Positions 19,713 through 28,613 of a stretch of 64,000 bases of DNA are shown here, in pieces. The position numbers and the translations under genes are program-made. The stretch is from Pedobacter cryotolerans (GTDB taxonomy: Bacteria; Bacteroidota; Bacteroidia; Sphingobacteriales; Sphingobacteriaceae): assembly GCF_005116475.1 (NCBI RefSeq), contig NZ_SWBO01000002.1, forward strand, positions 143,258 to 207,257. Reading direction: 5' to 3'. Every line of letters begins with the position of its first letter. Position 1 is the stretch's first letter. The notes under the pieces were generated by a model. The model ran no database searches. It had not been told where the DNA came from and saw only the letters and a list, made by a program, of their open reading frames with translations.

Positions 19713-21269
19713 TTAATTCATCGCTACTTTAACAGGTTTTAAACTATTCATTTTATGCAGCAATTTACCATCTACATAAATTTTGAAACCTTTACCTTTG
19801 TTATATTTTTTACCTGTTTTATCCCACAATAAAGTAATGATTTTATCATGATAAGAAATATTGTCTAACATAAACCAATCCCATTTTCCTTTTGGTATTA
19901 GCGGATAAATTTCCAAAACATCGTCAGCACGAGGTTTAAAACCAATTAAATCATTAATTACCAAATCGGCAAAGGTAGAGTGGTTATAAAAACTACTTCG
20001 TGGATTATCGCCTTTTAGCCATTCACCGTTTTTCTCATCTTGGTATTCGCCAATATAAGGTTTACCATTTTTAGTATGCGATTTTGCATATTTTTGCAAT
20101 TCGTTATAAAAAACAGTTGGTGTCATTTTACCATGGTTTTTATAGTTAACCAATAAATTCGATAATCCTTTTAGGGTTTGCGAGGTTGCAAAAGGCCATA
20201 AAGCACCATCCCATTCACAACTGTGACCAGAGCCACGCGTTCTAAAAGTGGGTTCTCTCCTTTCGGCGGTGGTTAAACCCCAAGGTGCATTAAATCCGCC
20301 AGTATCTAACAATTGATCCCAAGCTTTGGCATAAACTGCTTTATCATCAGGCAAATTAAAATCCCAAGGAATAAAACCAATGGCTTCACGAGCATTTGCC
20401 AAGGTATTTGTTTTGGCTAATTTAGTTTTAAAAAATAAATGTTTAGAATCCCATAAACTATCTTGAACCAGATTTTTAAGGGCATCTTGCTTTACTTGAT
20501 ATTTATTTTTTAAGGTTTCATTACCCAACAAAGTTGAGATATTTACCAAAGCCTTAGCGTTGGCATACATGTAACTACTGATGGTTGGCCTTCTATTTTC
20601 ATCCTTTCTAGAACCACTTACCGATTCTTCCATTCCATCCTTTACATCATGTTGCCAAAATAAACCACTTTTCAATTTTCTTTCTGCTTCCCATTTTTCA
20701 TAATCTGCATCTAAATCTGGTAAAATTGATTTTAGAAAATTAGCATCAGGTTTTACCAAATAATTTTGATAAACGGCATCGTCTACCCAACTGCTAAATT
20801 GATGAAAACGAGGTTTGGTTTGGCCAACATCTGCTTTATATAACCAAAAATTAATGTATTCTTTTAAATAGGTATTATTTTTTAACCACCTACCTTCGTA
20901 AATATGGTGTCCTAAAGCACAGCTGATGGAATTATGTTTGCCACCATGTTTTACAGGCTCAATAAATTCCGTAAAAATGAAACCATCAGGAGTTTTAACT
21001 AAATGTTTACGAAAAGACCACCAACGGTAATAATAATTCTGTTCAATTATTTCATCAGGGCAATCTAACAACGGAATATTTGCAGCTAGAAAATCAAAAG
21101 CTTGAGCATTAGGCACAAAATTCTTAACCGCTTCATCATCAATACTATTGAAATAGTTAACATACTTATTTAGTTTTTCGGCACCCAGCATCGTTTTCTC
21201 TTGCGAAAAAGCAGTTACCGTTAAAAGTAAGGCCAACAGGGTTGATAAAAAATATTTTTCTCTTTTCAT
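19713..21269 (-). CDS. Secreted MGH1-like (alpha/alpha)6-barrel glycoside hydrolase
   Basis: The protein has 518 residues with a signal peptide (ends AFSQ). The mature sequence reads like the six-hairpin, trehalase/MGH1-like hydrolase fold: YRWWSFRKH near residue 80, AYAN-type helices, a WDGALWPFATSQTLKGL motif around residue 350 and a YNHSTFADLVINDLIG helix near the end. Acidic residues likely to be catalytic include Asp in SSWVDDAV and Glu/Asp in SCEWDGALW; this is inferred by analogy. Its ATG overlaps the stop codon of the GH138-like gene by one base (TAATG), so the two are translationally coupled and probably act on the same glycan. The exact substrate is unknown. Confidence 0.65.
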   Translation of the reverse strand: MKREKYFLSTLLALLLTVTAFSQEKTMLGAEKLNKYVNYFNSIDDEAVKNFVPNAQAFDFLAANIPLLDCPDEIIEQNYYYRWWSFRKHLVKTPDGFIFTEFIEPVKHGGKHNSISCALGHHIYEGRWLKNNTYLKEYINFWLYKADVGQTKPRFHQFSSWVDDAVYQNYLVKPDANFLKSILPDLDADYEKWEAERKLKSGLFWQHDVKDGMEESVSGSRKDENRRPTISSYMYANAKALVNISTLLGNETLKNKYQVKQDALKNLVQDSLWDSKHLFFKTKLAKTNTLANAREAIGFIPWDFNLPDDKAVYAKAWDQLLDTGGFNAPWGLTTAERREPTFRTRGSGHSCEWDGALWPFATSQTLKGLSNLLVNYKNHGKMTPTVFYNELQKYAKSHTKNGKPYIGEYQDEKNGEWLKGDNPRSSFYNHSTFADLVINDLIGFKPRADDVLEIYPLIPKGKWDWFMLDNISYHDKIITLLWDKTGKKYNKGKGFKIYVDGKLLHKMNSLKPVKVAMN

Positions 21270-24022
21270 TATTCAAATAACCAATCTATATCCCTACCTC
21301 TACCATCAAGCCCAGCGTTAAAAATTCTAAATTCTTGTTTATCATCTATAAAACCAAGTACCAAACAAGCTCCTTTATTAATGGTTAAAGTATGTTTTCC
21401 GGCTGCAAATGAATAGGCATGAACATTAACAGGTGGAAATCCATTTATAATTATTCCGTTAGCAATTTTAATTTCAGATTGACCGTAATTATTTGCACTT
21501 GCATCTATTTCTAATTGCGGAGCAGGAGCATATTTTGGATTTTTCTCATTGAAATAACCCACCAATAACTTAACAGGATTTTTTGTACTAAACTTGATTT
21601 CAGTTCCATTAATAATTTGGCTTTTCATCGCTAATTGAACTGCTTTTAAACCATCTAACTTTTCTGTAACTTCTTTAATTTGAGAAGTGGTATCACTAAA
21701 AACAGTTGCGGCTTTAGCAACTTGATAAGTTAAATTTGGAGAAATTAGCTGCACATCAGCGTTTTGAAAAGGAATAACTTTAACAACAGCACCAGGTTTT
21801 ACGGATTTTAAAGAGTCTATACTTTTTTTGAAATGATTTAACTCTTGCGTAAAAACAGGCAACATTTCTTTCCAATGAATAAAAGTTTTGTCGACACCAC
21901 GCATTGGAATTTTACGCTGTTTAGTTTGCATACTATTGGCATATAAATATTCATCTTCAGTAAGTTTTACTAAATCAGCATAAAAATTTACACTTTTTTC
22001 TAATGATGGTAAAGCTTTTTCCAAATCCTCAACATTGTTAGAATATTTATATCTTAAAATCCACAAGGCACTTTTTACCTTCTCAGCATAAAAATTAGCC
22101 ATGGCATCATAACAATACATGTCATTTTTTAAACGCCTAAATTCTTCTTTGTCTTTGGTAATAGTTGCTGATGCCTGATTAATCGAAGCTAAAGCCTTTT
22201 TACTATGCTCTACCACTTCTCTTGCAATTTGAACTGGGGTTTCGCCAATGTGACCTTGTTTATTCCATTCTTTTTCTGCGTATTCAATAATCATTTCGCC
22301 TTCCGGAGCTTCAGATTCATACATTAGGGTAAACAAATTATAGCGGTAAGGATTAATTAATTGGGTCATCAACATTCCTAAGGTTAAGGTTTGTCTATTG
22401 CCATCAGTAATGCCATAACGTCTCAATAATTTTGGTGAAACTTCTCCACTTTCTTCGTAAGCATTTAAAATGGCCTTGCCTGCATTTAAATCTGTACCAA
22501 ATTTATCTGCCAGTTGAGCGCCCCAATAATTAATTTCTTTAGTTCTATCGCGATAAGGATTCCAAGCATATCTTGCCCATTCTTTATACCAAATCCAATC
22601 TCTATCTACTTGCAATTGTCTTTCAACAATTTTATCGGCAGTATAAGGCCAATCCCAATAACCAGATTGAGGGTACAAATGCAAACCTTTAGCACCGTAA
22701 ATTTTATCCATCGCTGTAACAGATTTCTGGATAAAACCTGCAGAACCATACCTAAAAGGCTCTAAGTTGGCTAAAATATGAACATTAGAAATATTCATGG
22801 TACCTATTTTACTTAAGGTTCTATTTAATTCGGCCCACGCACCACGAGGTTCGTAAGTGGTTAAAGCTTCTCCATTAAATTTGTTTTCGGTGTATAAATT
22901 TTTATAAATTGGTAAGGCGGCTTCCATCACTCCTGGTGCATAAGTATCGTGAGCCCGTAAAACGATAGGTGGTTCTTCTTTAATTCCAGCAGCCTTTAAA
23001 CCATCTTTAACACCCGGAATAATTGTTTTGGTAAACCAATCTATATCATCCTGACCAACACCTTCCATTGCTTCGCCTAAAGCAACCATTATACCTACAT
23101 TTGGATATTTTTCTACAAATGCCGCAATAGATTTTCTGGTATAATCTGCAATTAGAGGTATTATTGGTCTATTTCTATCTTGGGTTTTTAAGTTATGTTT
23201 TTCGGCAAATGGTTTCGGAATTAAAATATTGTAAAACATTTGAATTACCCAAATTCCTCTTTTATCAGCCTCTGCTGTTAAAAAACGAAACATTTCTTCG
23301 TTCTTTTTAAAAGTCGCTTCATCAACTTCTAAAGCGTAAGGATAATCTTTAAGCTTTACCAAAGAAGAAAAAGGATGACCATTCCATAAATACAGCGAAT
23401 TAAAACGGTTCTCAACCATCATATCTAAATACTGGATCCAAAGATTTTTATCGTAAAACCAAGGGAAACTTTCTGGCGTGTAAGGATATTCATACACATC
23501 TCTACCGGGTAAATAATCTGGTTTTTGCAAACCAATGCATGTACCTCTCAAAACCATGTGAGGCTTATCAACCGAATTTAATTGATTTGGAATTTGATTT
23601 TTGTTAGCTGCGATCTTCTCTTCCAAATCTATACAACTATACAAAGTTCCAGATTGATCTGCACCAATTAAGTAAAGTGTTCCGTCTTTATCATGTGCAA
23701 TTGCATATCCTTCTTTTCCAGCAGTTGCTGCTTTATTTTTAATGGTTTGAGGAAAAAATTTGGCAAAACTCTGATCTGTTGCTGTACCAATTACAATTGC
23801 AGATTTTCCTTTTTGAAATTTAGTTTTACTATCAATTACCGTAAGCTTTACAGCATATCCAAATTTGCTTAAATTGCTCATCAATCGCTTTGCGCCAAAT
23901 AAAGCTCTTTGTCCGCTTTGCGATGAAACATAGATTGTTTTTTGCTCTTTTTGCAAAGGTTTTGCTAAAGAAAAAGTTGGAGCAATTAATAACAAGGAAA
24001 TAAAAATCAGAAAATTTCTCAT
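21269..24022 (-). CDS. Secreted GH138-like alpha-D-galacturonidase with GH67N-type N-domain
   Basis: The protein has 917 residues. A signal peptide (ends SLAK) is followed by an alpha-glucuronidase/GH20-type N-terminal domain (about 30-150, with GAKRLMSNLSKFGY and AIAHDKDGTLYLIGADQSGTLY), then a TIM-barrel-like region. The VLRGTCIGLQ, WNGHPFSSLVKLKDYPYA and GIWVIQMFYN segments recall GH138 alpha-galacturonidases from RG-II degradation in Bacteroides. That assignment is from memory of the family, not a search. Candidate acidic catalytic residues include those in VALGEAME and TTYEPRG. It is the first gene of the minus-strand enzyme group and is divergent from the L-fucose pathway operon. An alpha-glucuronidase-type activity is the main alternative. 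Confidence 0.6.
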   Translation of the reverse strand: MRNFLIFISLLLIAPTFSLAKPLQKEQKTIYVSSQSGQRALFGAKRLMSNLSKFGYAVKLTVIDSKTKFQKGKSAIVIGTATDQSFAKFFPQTIKNKAATAGKEGYAIAHDKDGTLYLIGADQSGTLYSCIDLEEKIAANKNQIPNQLNSVDKPHMVLRGTCIGLQKPDYLPGRDVYEYPYTPESFPWFYDKNLWIQYLDMMVENRFNSLYLWNGHPFSSLVKLKDYPYALEVDEATFKKNEEMFRFLTAEADKRGIWVIQMFYNILIPKPFAEKHNLKTQDRNRPIIPLIADYTRKSIAAFVEKYPNVGIMVALGEAMEGVGQDDIDWFTKTIIPGVKDGLKAAGIKEEPPIVLRAHDTYAPGVMEAALPIYKNLYTENKFNGEALTTYEPRGAWAELNRTLSKIGTMNISNVHILANLEPFRYGSAGFIQKSVTAMDKIYGAKGLHLYPQSGYWDWPYTADKIVERQLQVDRDWIWYKEWARYAWNPYRDRTKEINYWGAQLADKFGTDLNAGKAILNAYEESGEVSPKLLRRYGITDGNRQTLTLGMLMTQLINPYRYNLFTLMYESEAPEGEMIIEYAEKEWNKQGHIGETPVQIAREVVEHSKKALASINQASATITKDKEEFRRLKNDMYCYDAMANFYAEKVKSALWILRYKYSNNVEDLEKALPSLEKSVNFYADLVKLTEDEYLYANSMQTKQRKIPMRGVDKTFIHWKEMLPVFTQELNHFKKSIDSLKSVKPGAVVKVIPFQNADVQLISPNLTYQVAKAATVFSDTTSQIKEVTEKLDGLKAVQLAMKSQIINGTEIKFSTKNPVKLLVGYFNEKNPKYAPAPQLEIDASANNYGQSEIKIANGIIINGFPPVNVHAYSFAAGKHTLTINKGACLVLGFIDDKQEFRIFNAGLDGRGRDIDWLFE

Positions 24023-24354
24023 TCAATTAGGTTCAATTGTTTAATTCATTTTTAACAGAATTAAACTATATTTGGTTATAAAATTATTTAAATATAAAAA
24101 TAATATTCAAATATAAGTATTACAAGAGTTCAATTTTGTAACATTTTTACAAATTACTATACTATTTTAGTAAATGGAATTTTGTAACAAGAAAGTGAAC
24201 GCAGATGCCAACATTGCATAATTTTTTGGCAACTTGATATAATTAAAGGTGTAGTTTTACTATTTTATTTGTAAAGCGAATCAAATTTGAATTTAGATAT
24301 CCATAGTTTAGATAAACTAGCTATCGCAATAAAAAAATATTAACCAATATAAAT
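24023..24354. promoter_or_regulatory. Divergent control region between glycosidase and fucose-catabolism operons
   Basis: This is 332 bases of strongly AT-rich DNA between two divergent operons, with no open frame of note. It must hold promoters for both directions. I could not find a full TTTG/TAnnTTTG pair on either strand, so I do not place exact boxes. There are repeated ATTTTGTAACA words at about 24131 and 24178, two near-identical copies 47 bases apart, which are candidate binding sites. Confidence 0.45.
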
Positions 24355-25119
24355 ATGTTTTCATTAAACGGTAAAAAGGCAATTGTTACTGGCGCAGGAA
24401 GTGGAATTGGGCAAGCTATCGCAACAATTTTAGCAAAACAAGGCGCCGAAGTTCATATTATAGAATTAGGTTTAGAGCAAGCATCAGCTACGCTAGAAAA
24501 AATAAAAACAACAGGCGGTACTGCTTATAGTTATGCATGTGATGTTGCCAATCATAAAGATGTTTTAGCCACATTCAGTAAAATTGGCAAAATTGATATA
24601 CTGATTAACAACGCTGGCATTGCACACGTAGGCAAAGTAGATACCACTTCAGAAACCGATTTTGACAGGGTGATGAACGTAAATGTAAAAGGGGTGTATA
24701 ATTGTTTGCATGCTGCTATCCCGCAGTTGCGGATAAATGGTGGTGGTGTAATTATCAACATGGCTTCTATTGCCGCATTAATTGGTTTGCCAGATCGTTT
24801 TGCCTATAGCGCAGCAAAAGGGGCAGTAAAAGCAATGACCATGAGCGTGGCAAAAGATTACATTAACGATAATATTAGATGTAATTCTATTTCACCAGCA
24901 AGAGTACATACGCCATTTGTTGATGGATTTTTACAGAAAAACTATCCAGATAACATCGAAGAAATGTTTGAGAAATTATCAAAATCTCAGCCAATTGGCA
25001 GAATGGGCAAACCAGAAGAAGTTGGTGCTTTAGCTCTATTTTTATGTAGCAACGAAGCTTCGTTTATAACCGGTTGCGATTATCCGATAGATGGTGGGTT
25101 TACAACTTTAAATAATTAA
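24355..25119 (+). CDS. SDR-family NAD(P)-dependent dehydrogenase, probable L-fucose-pathway step
   Basis: The protein has 254 residues, a classical short-chain dehydrogenase. The cofactor motif TGAGSGIG is at residues 12-19, the structural NNAG follows near 82, the catalytic Ser lies in NMASIAA and the YSAAK pair near 150. The C-terminal substrate loop and GCDYPIDGGFT end are intact. It is first in a plus-strand operon with an FAH-family hydrolase 20 bases downstream. In the oxidative L-fucose route an SDR converts 2-keto-3-deoxy-L-fuconate to the 2,4-diketo acid, which the next gene product cleaves; that is the likely role. L-fucose dehydrogenase itself is the alternative. Confidence 0.85.
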   Translation: MFSLNGKKAIVTGAGSGIGQAIATILAKQGAEVHIIELGLEQASATLEKIKTTGGTAYSYACDVANHKDVLATFSKIGKIDILINNAGIAHVGKVDTTSETDFDRVMNVNVKGVYNCLHAAIPQLRINGGGVIINMASIAALIGLPDRFAYSAAKGAVKAMTMSVAKDYINDNIRCNSISPARVHTPFVDGFLQKNYPDNIEEMFEKLSKSQPIGRMGKPEEVGALALFLCSNEASFITGCDYPIDGGFTTLNN

Positions 25120-25139
25120 ATTATACAAAATTTTATACA

Positions 25140-25988
25140 ATGAAATTAATACGATTTGGCGAAGCTGGAGCAGAAAAACCAGGAGTTATTATTAACGAAA
25201 CTTACTACGATGTTTCTAGTTTAGTTAGTGATTATGATGAAAATTTCTTCGCTGGTGATGAAATAAACAAATTAGCAGAATCTATAAAAACTGCTGATTT
25301 ACCAATAGTAGAAAAAAATGTGAGGTTGGGTGCAGCTTTGGCAAGACCATCGAAAATTATCTGTGTTGGTTTAAATTACAAAGACCATGCAGCAGAAACA
25401 AATGCTGCTATACCAACAGAGCCAATTTTGTTTTTTAAAGCCACTACTGCTATTGTTGGCCCTAATGACGATTTAGAAATACCAAAAAATAGCGTAAAAA
25501 CAGACTGGGAAGTTGAATTAGCAGTTGTAATTGGCAAAAAGGCTAAATATGTTTCAGAAGCTGATGCGTATAACCATATTGCTGGTTATGTTTTGCACAA
25601 TGATTATAGCGAACGTGAGTTTCAATTAGAACGAAACGGGCAATGGGTAAAAGGAAAAAGTGCAGATACTTTTGCTCCTATAGGGCCATTTATTGCTACA
25701 CCAGATGAAATTGAAGATGTTCACAATCTTCGCCTATGGCTAACTGTAAATGGTAAAACTTTACAAGATGGAAATACCAGCAATCTGATTTTTAATGTAC
25801 CGTTTATGGTTTCATACATCAGTCAGTTTATGACCTTGTTGCCAGGCGATGTGATTACAACAGGTACGCCAGCTGGAGTAGGCTTAGGGCAAAAACCTAC
25901 ACCTTGGTATTTAAAACCTGGTGATGTAGTGGAACTAGGAATTGATGGCTTAGGTAGCAGTAAACAAAATGTAAAGGCTTATTCGTAG
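25140..25988 (+). CDS. FAH-family hydrolase, probable 2,4-diketo-3-deoxy-L-fuconate hydrolase
   Basis: The protein has 282 residues. The fumarylacetoacetate-hydrolase fold starts at about residue 75 (KIICVGLNYKDHAAE). Metal-binding acidic residues can be seen in DWEVELAVVIG and NDYSEREFQ, and the GDVITTGTPAGVG segment near the C-terminus is typical of the family. In L-fucose oxidation this enzyme splits 2,4-diketo-3-deoxy-L-fuconate into pyruvate and L-lactate. The L-lactate oxidase gene 1.4 kb downstream supports that assignment. For L-galactose the second product would be L-glycerate. General acylpyruvate hydrolase activity cannot be excluded by sequence. Confidence 0.85.
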   Translation: MKLIRFGEAGAEKPGVIINETYYDVSSLVSDYDENFFAGDEINKLAESIKTADLPIVEKNVRLGAALARPSKIICVGLNYKDHAAETNAAIPTEPILFFKATTAIVGPNDDLEIPKNSVKTDWEVELAVVIGKKAKYVSEADAYNHIAGYVLHNDYSEREFQLERNGQWVKGKSADTFAPIGPFIATPDEIEDVHNLRLWLTVNGKTLQDGNTSNLIFNVPFMVSYISQFMTLLPGDVITTGTPAGVGLGQKPTPWYLKPGDVVELGIDGLGSSKQNVKAYS

Positions 25989-25995
25989 GTATCGT

Positions 25996-26084
25996 TTTGT
26001 CATTCCGAGGCACAGCTTGTTCCGATTAGTCGGAAAGGAATCTCTTAGAGATCCTTCTCCGCCGCGGCGGATCTGGATGACAAA
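25996..26084. repeat. GTCAT-type palindromic element with TTTGTCAT/ATGACAAA ends
   Basis: The element starts TTTGTCATTCCGAGG, ends GGATGACAAA, and contains two internal hairpins: TCCGATTAGTCGGA and the strongly GC-rich CCGCCGCGGCGG. The terminal repeats are inverted. It lies between two co-oriented genes of the same pathway and does not contain a gene. Related copies lie at 27271, 28614, 42690 and 51061-51502. Confidence 0.75.
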
Positions 26085-26116
26085 TTAACTTTAAAATCTA
26101 AAATCGTAAATCAAAC

Positions 26117-26446
26117 ATGGATAGATATTGTTTTACCCTCGATCTAAAAGAAGACAAAAAATTAATTGATACTTACAAACAGTACCATCGTTCTGTTTGG
26201 CCAGAGGTTAAAGATAGTTTACGAGATGCTGGAGTAATTAATTTAGAAATCTATCTGGTAGCCAATCGCTTATTTATGATTATGGAAGTTGATGATGACT
26301 TTACTTTTGAAGCTAAAAACAAAGCAGATTTGGCCAATGCCAAAGTTCAGGAATGGGAAAAACTGATGTGGAACTTCCAACAAAAATTACCTTGGGTAAA
26401 AACCGGAGAAAAATGGGTAATGATGGATCAAATATTTGAATTATAA
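26117..26446 (+). CDS. RhaM-type (COG3254) sugar mutarotase, probable L-fucose mutarotase
   Basis: The protein has 109 residues, the usual size of L-rhamnose mutarotase-family proteins, small ferredoxin-like dimers. Conserved features are YCFTLDLK at the start, the catalytic-region His in YKQYHRSVWPEV, the NRLFMIMEVDDDF strand and the WEKLMWNFQQKLPW helix. It interconverts the anomers of a 6-deoxy-hexose. In operons like this one the family serves as a type 2 L-fucose mutarotase, supplying the correct anomer to the dehydrogenase. The lactonase gene starts one base after its stop codon. Confidence 0.9.
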   Translation: MDRYCFTLDLKEDKKLIDTYKQYHRSVWPEVKDSLRDAGVINLEIYLVANRLFMIMEVDDDFTFEAKNKADLANAKVQEWEKLMWNFQQKLPWVKTGEKWVMMDQIFEL

Positions 26447-26447
26447 G

Positions 26448-27284
26448 ATGATAGACAGTCACGTTCATTTTTGGAATTTCGACCCGGTAAGAGACAATTG
26501 GATTACGGAAGACATGGGTATTATCAGAAATGATTTTATACCGAATGATATTTTAAGCACTTATCAGGAAATTGGCATGGAAGGTTGCATTGCCGTACAA
26601 GCCAACCAAAGTGAATCAGAAACTCAATTTTTGCTAAATCTTGCAGCAGAAAATCCAGTTATTAAAGGTATTGTAGGCTGGACAGATTTAAAAGCAGAAA
26701 ACTTAGCAGAGCGATTAAAACATTGGAAAAAATTTAACTTAATAAAAGGTTGGCGACACGTTTTACAAGCAGAACAAGATGACTTTATTTTAGATGATCG
26801 CTTTGCAAAAGGTGTAAAAACTTTAGATAAATTTGGTTACACTTACGATTTGTTGTGTTACCATACCCAGCTAAAAGCAATTATTAAATTGGTTGATAAA
26901 TTACCTGAGCAACCTTTGGTTTTAGATCATTGTGGTAAACCAGATGTAAAAACACAAGCGCTAAAAAGTTACGAAGAAAATATTAAAACACTTGCGCAAA
27001 ACCCTCAGGTAAGCTGTAAAATTTCTGGTTTATTAACCGAAGCAGATTGGCTAAACTTTACAGAAAAACAAATCTTTAGCTGCTTCGACATTGTATTTAA
27101 ATACTTTGGCGTAGATAGAATATTATATGGCAGCGATTGGCCAGTAGTTTTAGTCAGCAGACCATATACAGATTGGTTTAATTTGGTACAGAAATATGTT
27201 GCGCAGTTTAGTGAGGAAGATAAAATGAAGATTTTTTGTGGAAATGCAGAAAGGTTTTATAGCCTCACAGTTTTGTCATCCTGA
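26448..27284 (+). CDS. Amidohydrolase-2 (COG3618) family lactonase, probable L-fuconolactonase
   Basis: The protein has 278 residues from the ATG at 26448, giving the family-typical start MIDSHVHFWN; a TTG four codons upstream would overlap the mutarotase gene. The amidohydrolase metal motifs are HVH at the N-terminus, LDHCGKPD in the middle and YGSDWPV near the C-terminus. COG3618 members hydrolyse sugar lactones such as L-fucono-1,5-lactone and L-rhamnono-lactone. Position right after the mutarotase gene fits L-fuconate formation. The last codons and the stop (SLTVLSS, then TGA) lie inside a dispersed palindromic repeat starting at 27271, so the C-terminus has been shaped by a repeat insertion. 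Confidence 0.85.
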   Translation: MIDSHVHFWNFDPVRDNWITEDMGIIRNDFIPNDILSTYQEIGMEGCIAVQANQSESETQFLLNLAAENPVIKGIVGWTDLKAENLAERLKHWKKFNLIKGWRHVLQAEQDDFILDDRFAKGVKTLDKFGYTYDLLCYHTQLKAIIKLVDKLPEQPLVLDHCGKPDVKTQALKSYEENIKTLAQNPQVSCKISGLLTEADWLNFTEKQIFSCFDIVFKYFGVDRILYGSDWPVVLVSRPYTDWFNLVQKYVAQFSEEDKMKIFCGNAERFYSLTVLSS

Positions 27285-27357
27285 TCCGCCGCGGCGGAGA
27301 AGGATCTCTATAAATTAATTCATTACATGAGATTCCTCGTTCCTCGGAATGACAAAT
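27271..27357. repeat. GTCAT-type palindromic element overlapping a gene end
   Basis: It starts TTTTGTCATCCTGATCC, has the CCGCCGCGGCGG core at about 27287-27298 and ends CTCGGAATGACAAA. The first 14 bases are within the lactonase gene and supply its stop codon. The internal order is reversed relative to the copy at 25996-26084, so the two are in opposite orientation. Confidence 0.75.
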
Positions 27358-27440
27358 TTTCTAAACACACCCCATAGTACAGGATGCGAAATTTAACATA
27401 AAACAATAATTTTCCATTTCCAAAAGCATAACCAAATACA

Positions 27441-28610
27441 ATGAGCAAAAAAATCACCTTCCCATACAATTCTCAATACCCATCTGTGGCCGATTTAAGG
27501 CGCAAAGCAAAGTCGCGTATCCCAAAATTTGCATTTGATTATTTAGAAGGTGGTTGTAACGAAGGTTTAAATTTAGCCAGAAATGAAAATGATTTCGATG
27601 ACATTTTATTAAAGCCAAACTACCTTAGGGTTGGTGGCGAGATTGATATGTCGGTAGAATTATTCGGAAGAAAATACAGTGCTCCTTTTGGCATTTCGCC
27701 GATTGGTTTGCAAGGTTTAATGTGGCCAAATGCGCCTGAAATTTTAGCCAAAGCAGCAGCTAAAGCAGATATTCCTTATACACTAAGCACCGTTTCAACA
27801 AGCAGCATCGAACGCATTGCCGAAGTTTCTGAAGGTAAAGCTTGGTTTCAATTGTATCACCCTACAGAAAACAGGCTGCGAGATGACATTTTAAATCGTT
27901 TAAAAGCAGTAGAATGCCCTGTCTTAGTTGTTTTGGTAGATGTACCCGCATTCGGTTTAAGGTACAAAGAAATTAAAAGTGGTCTATCTATTCCACCAAA
28001 AATGTCTATCAATAATATTTTGCAGGCATTTGCCCGTCCGCTTTGGGGCATTAAAACTTTACAGCACGGTATCCCCTCTTTTGCAACCCTAAAACCTTAC
28101 ATGGAAAAAGGAATGGACATGAGCCAGCTTGGTCAGTTCATGAACAGAACTTTTACCGGCAAAGTAGATATCGAAAAAGTTCAAGCTATCCGCGATATTT
28201 GGAAAGGCCCTTTAGTTTTAAAAGGCATTGCTACCGATGAAGATATGCAAGCCGCCATCCAAATTGGTGTAGATGGCGTAATTGTATCTAACCATGGTGG
28301 TCGACAAATTGATGCTGGGGAATCATCTATCAAATCTTTAATTAAATTAGCCAACAATCCAGCTTACAAAGGCAAGCTCAAAATTATGTTAGATGGTGGT
28401 ATTCGCTCTGGTGTAGATTTGGCTAGAGCACATGCCGTAGGTTCAGAGTTTAACTTTATGGGCAGGCCATTTATGTATGGCGTTGGTGCGTTGGGCAACG
28501 AGGGTGGCGAACATACCATCAATATGTTTAAAACACATTTGTATCAGATTATGCAGCAATTAACCATTGAAGGTGTAGCTCAGTTTAAAGATAGGTTGAT
28601 TGAGAAATAA
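27441..28610 (+). CDS. FMN-dependent alpha-hydroxy-acid oxidase (L-lactate dehydrogenase type)
   Basis: The protein has 389 residues, matching the LldD/glycolate-oxidase family. It begins with the N-terminal helical lid (SVADLRRKAKSRIPKFAFDYLEGG). FMN-binding and catalytic motifs follow: FGISPIGLQGLMWP, the KGIATDED strand, the SNHGGRQ active-site His and Arg, and LDGGIRSGVDLARA for the phosphate. It oxidises L-2-hydroxyacids such as L-lactate to 2-oxoacids with electrons going to the quinone pool or O2. Here L-lactate would come from the FAH-family hydrolase of the same cluster, so this enzyme closes the route to pyruvate. It is 156 bases downstream of the lactonase, separated by a palindromic repeat. 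Confidence 0.9.
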   Translation: MSKKITFPYNSQYPSVADLRRKAKSRIPKFAFDYLEGGCNEGLNLARNENDFDDILLKPNYLRVGGEIDMSVELFGRKYSAPFGISPIGLQGLMWPNAPEILAKAAAKADIPYTLSTVSTSSIERIAEVSEGKAWFQLYHPTENRLRDDILNRLKAVECPVLVVLVDVPAFGLRYKEIKSGLSIPPKMSINNILQAFARPLWGIKTLQHGIPSFATLKPYMEKGMDMSQLGQFMNRTFTGKVDIEKVQAIRDIWKGPLVLKGIATDEDMQAAIQIGVDGVIVSNHGGRQIDAGESSIKSLIKLANNPAYKGKLKIMLDGGIRSGVDLARAHAVGSEFNFMGRPFMYGVGALGNEGGEHTINMFKTHLYQIMQQLTIEGVAQFKDRLIEK

Positions 28611-28613
28611 ACA

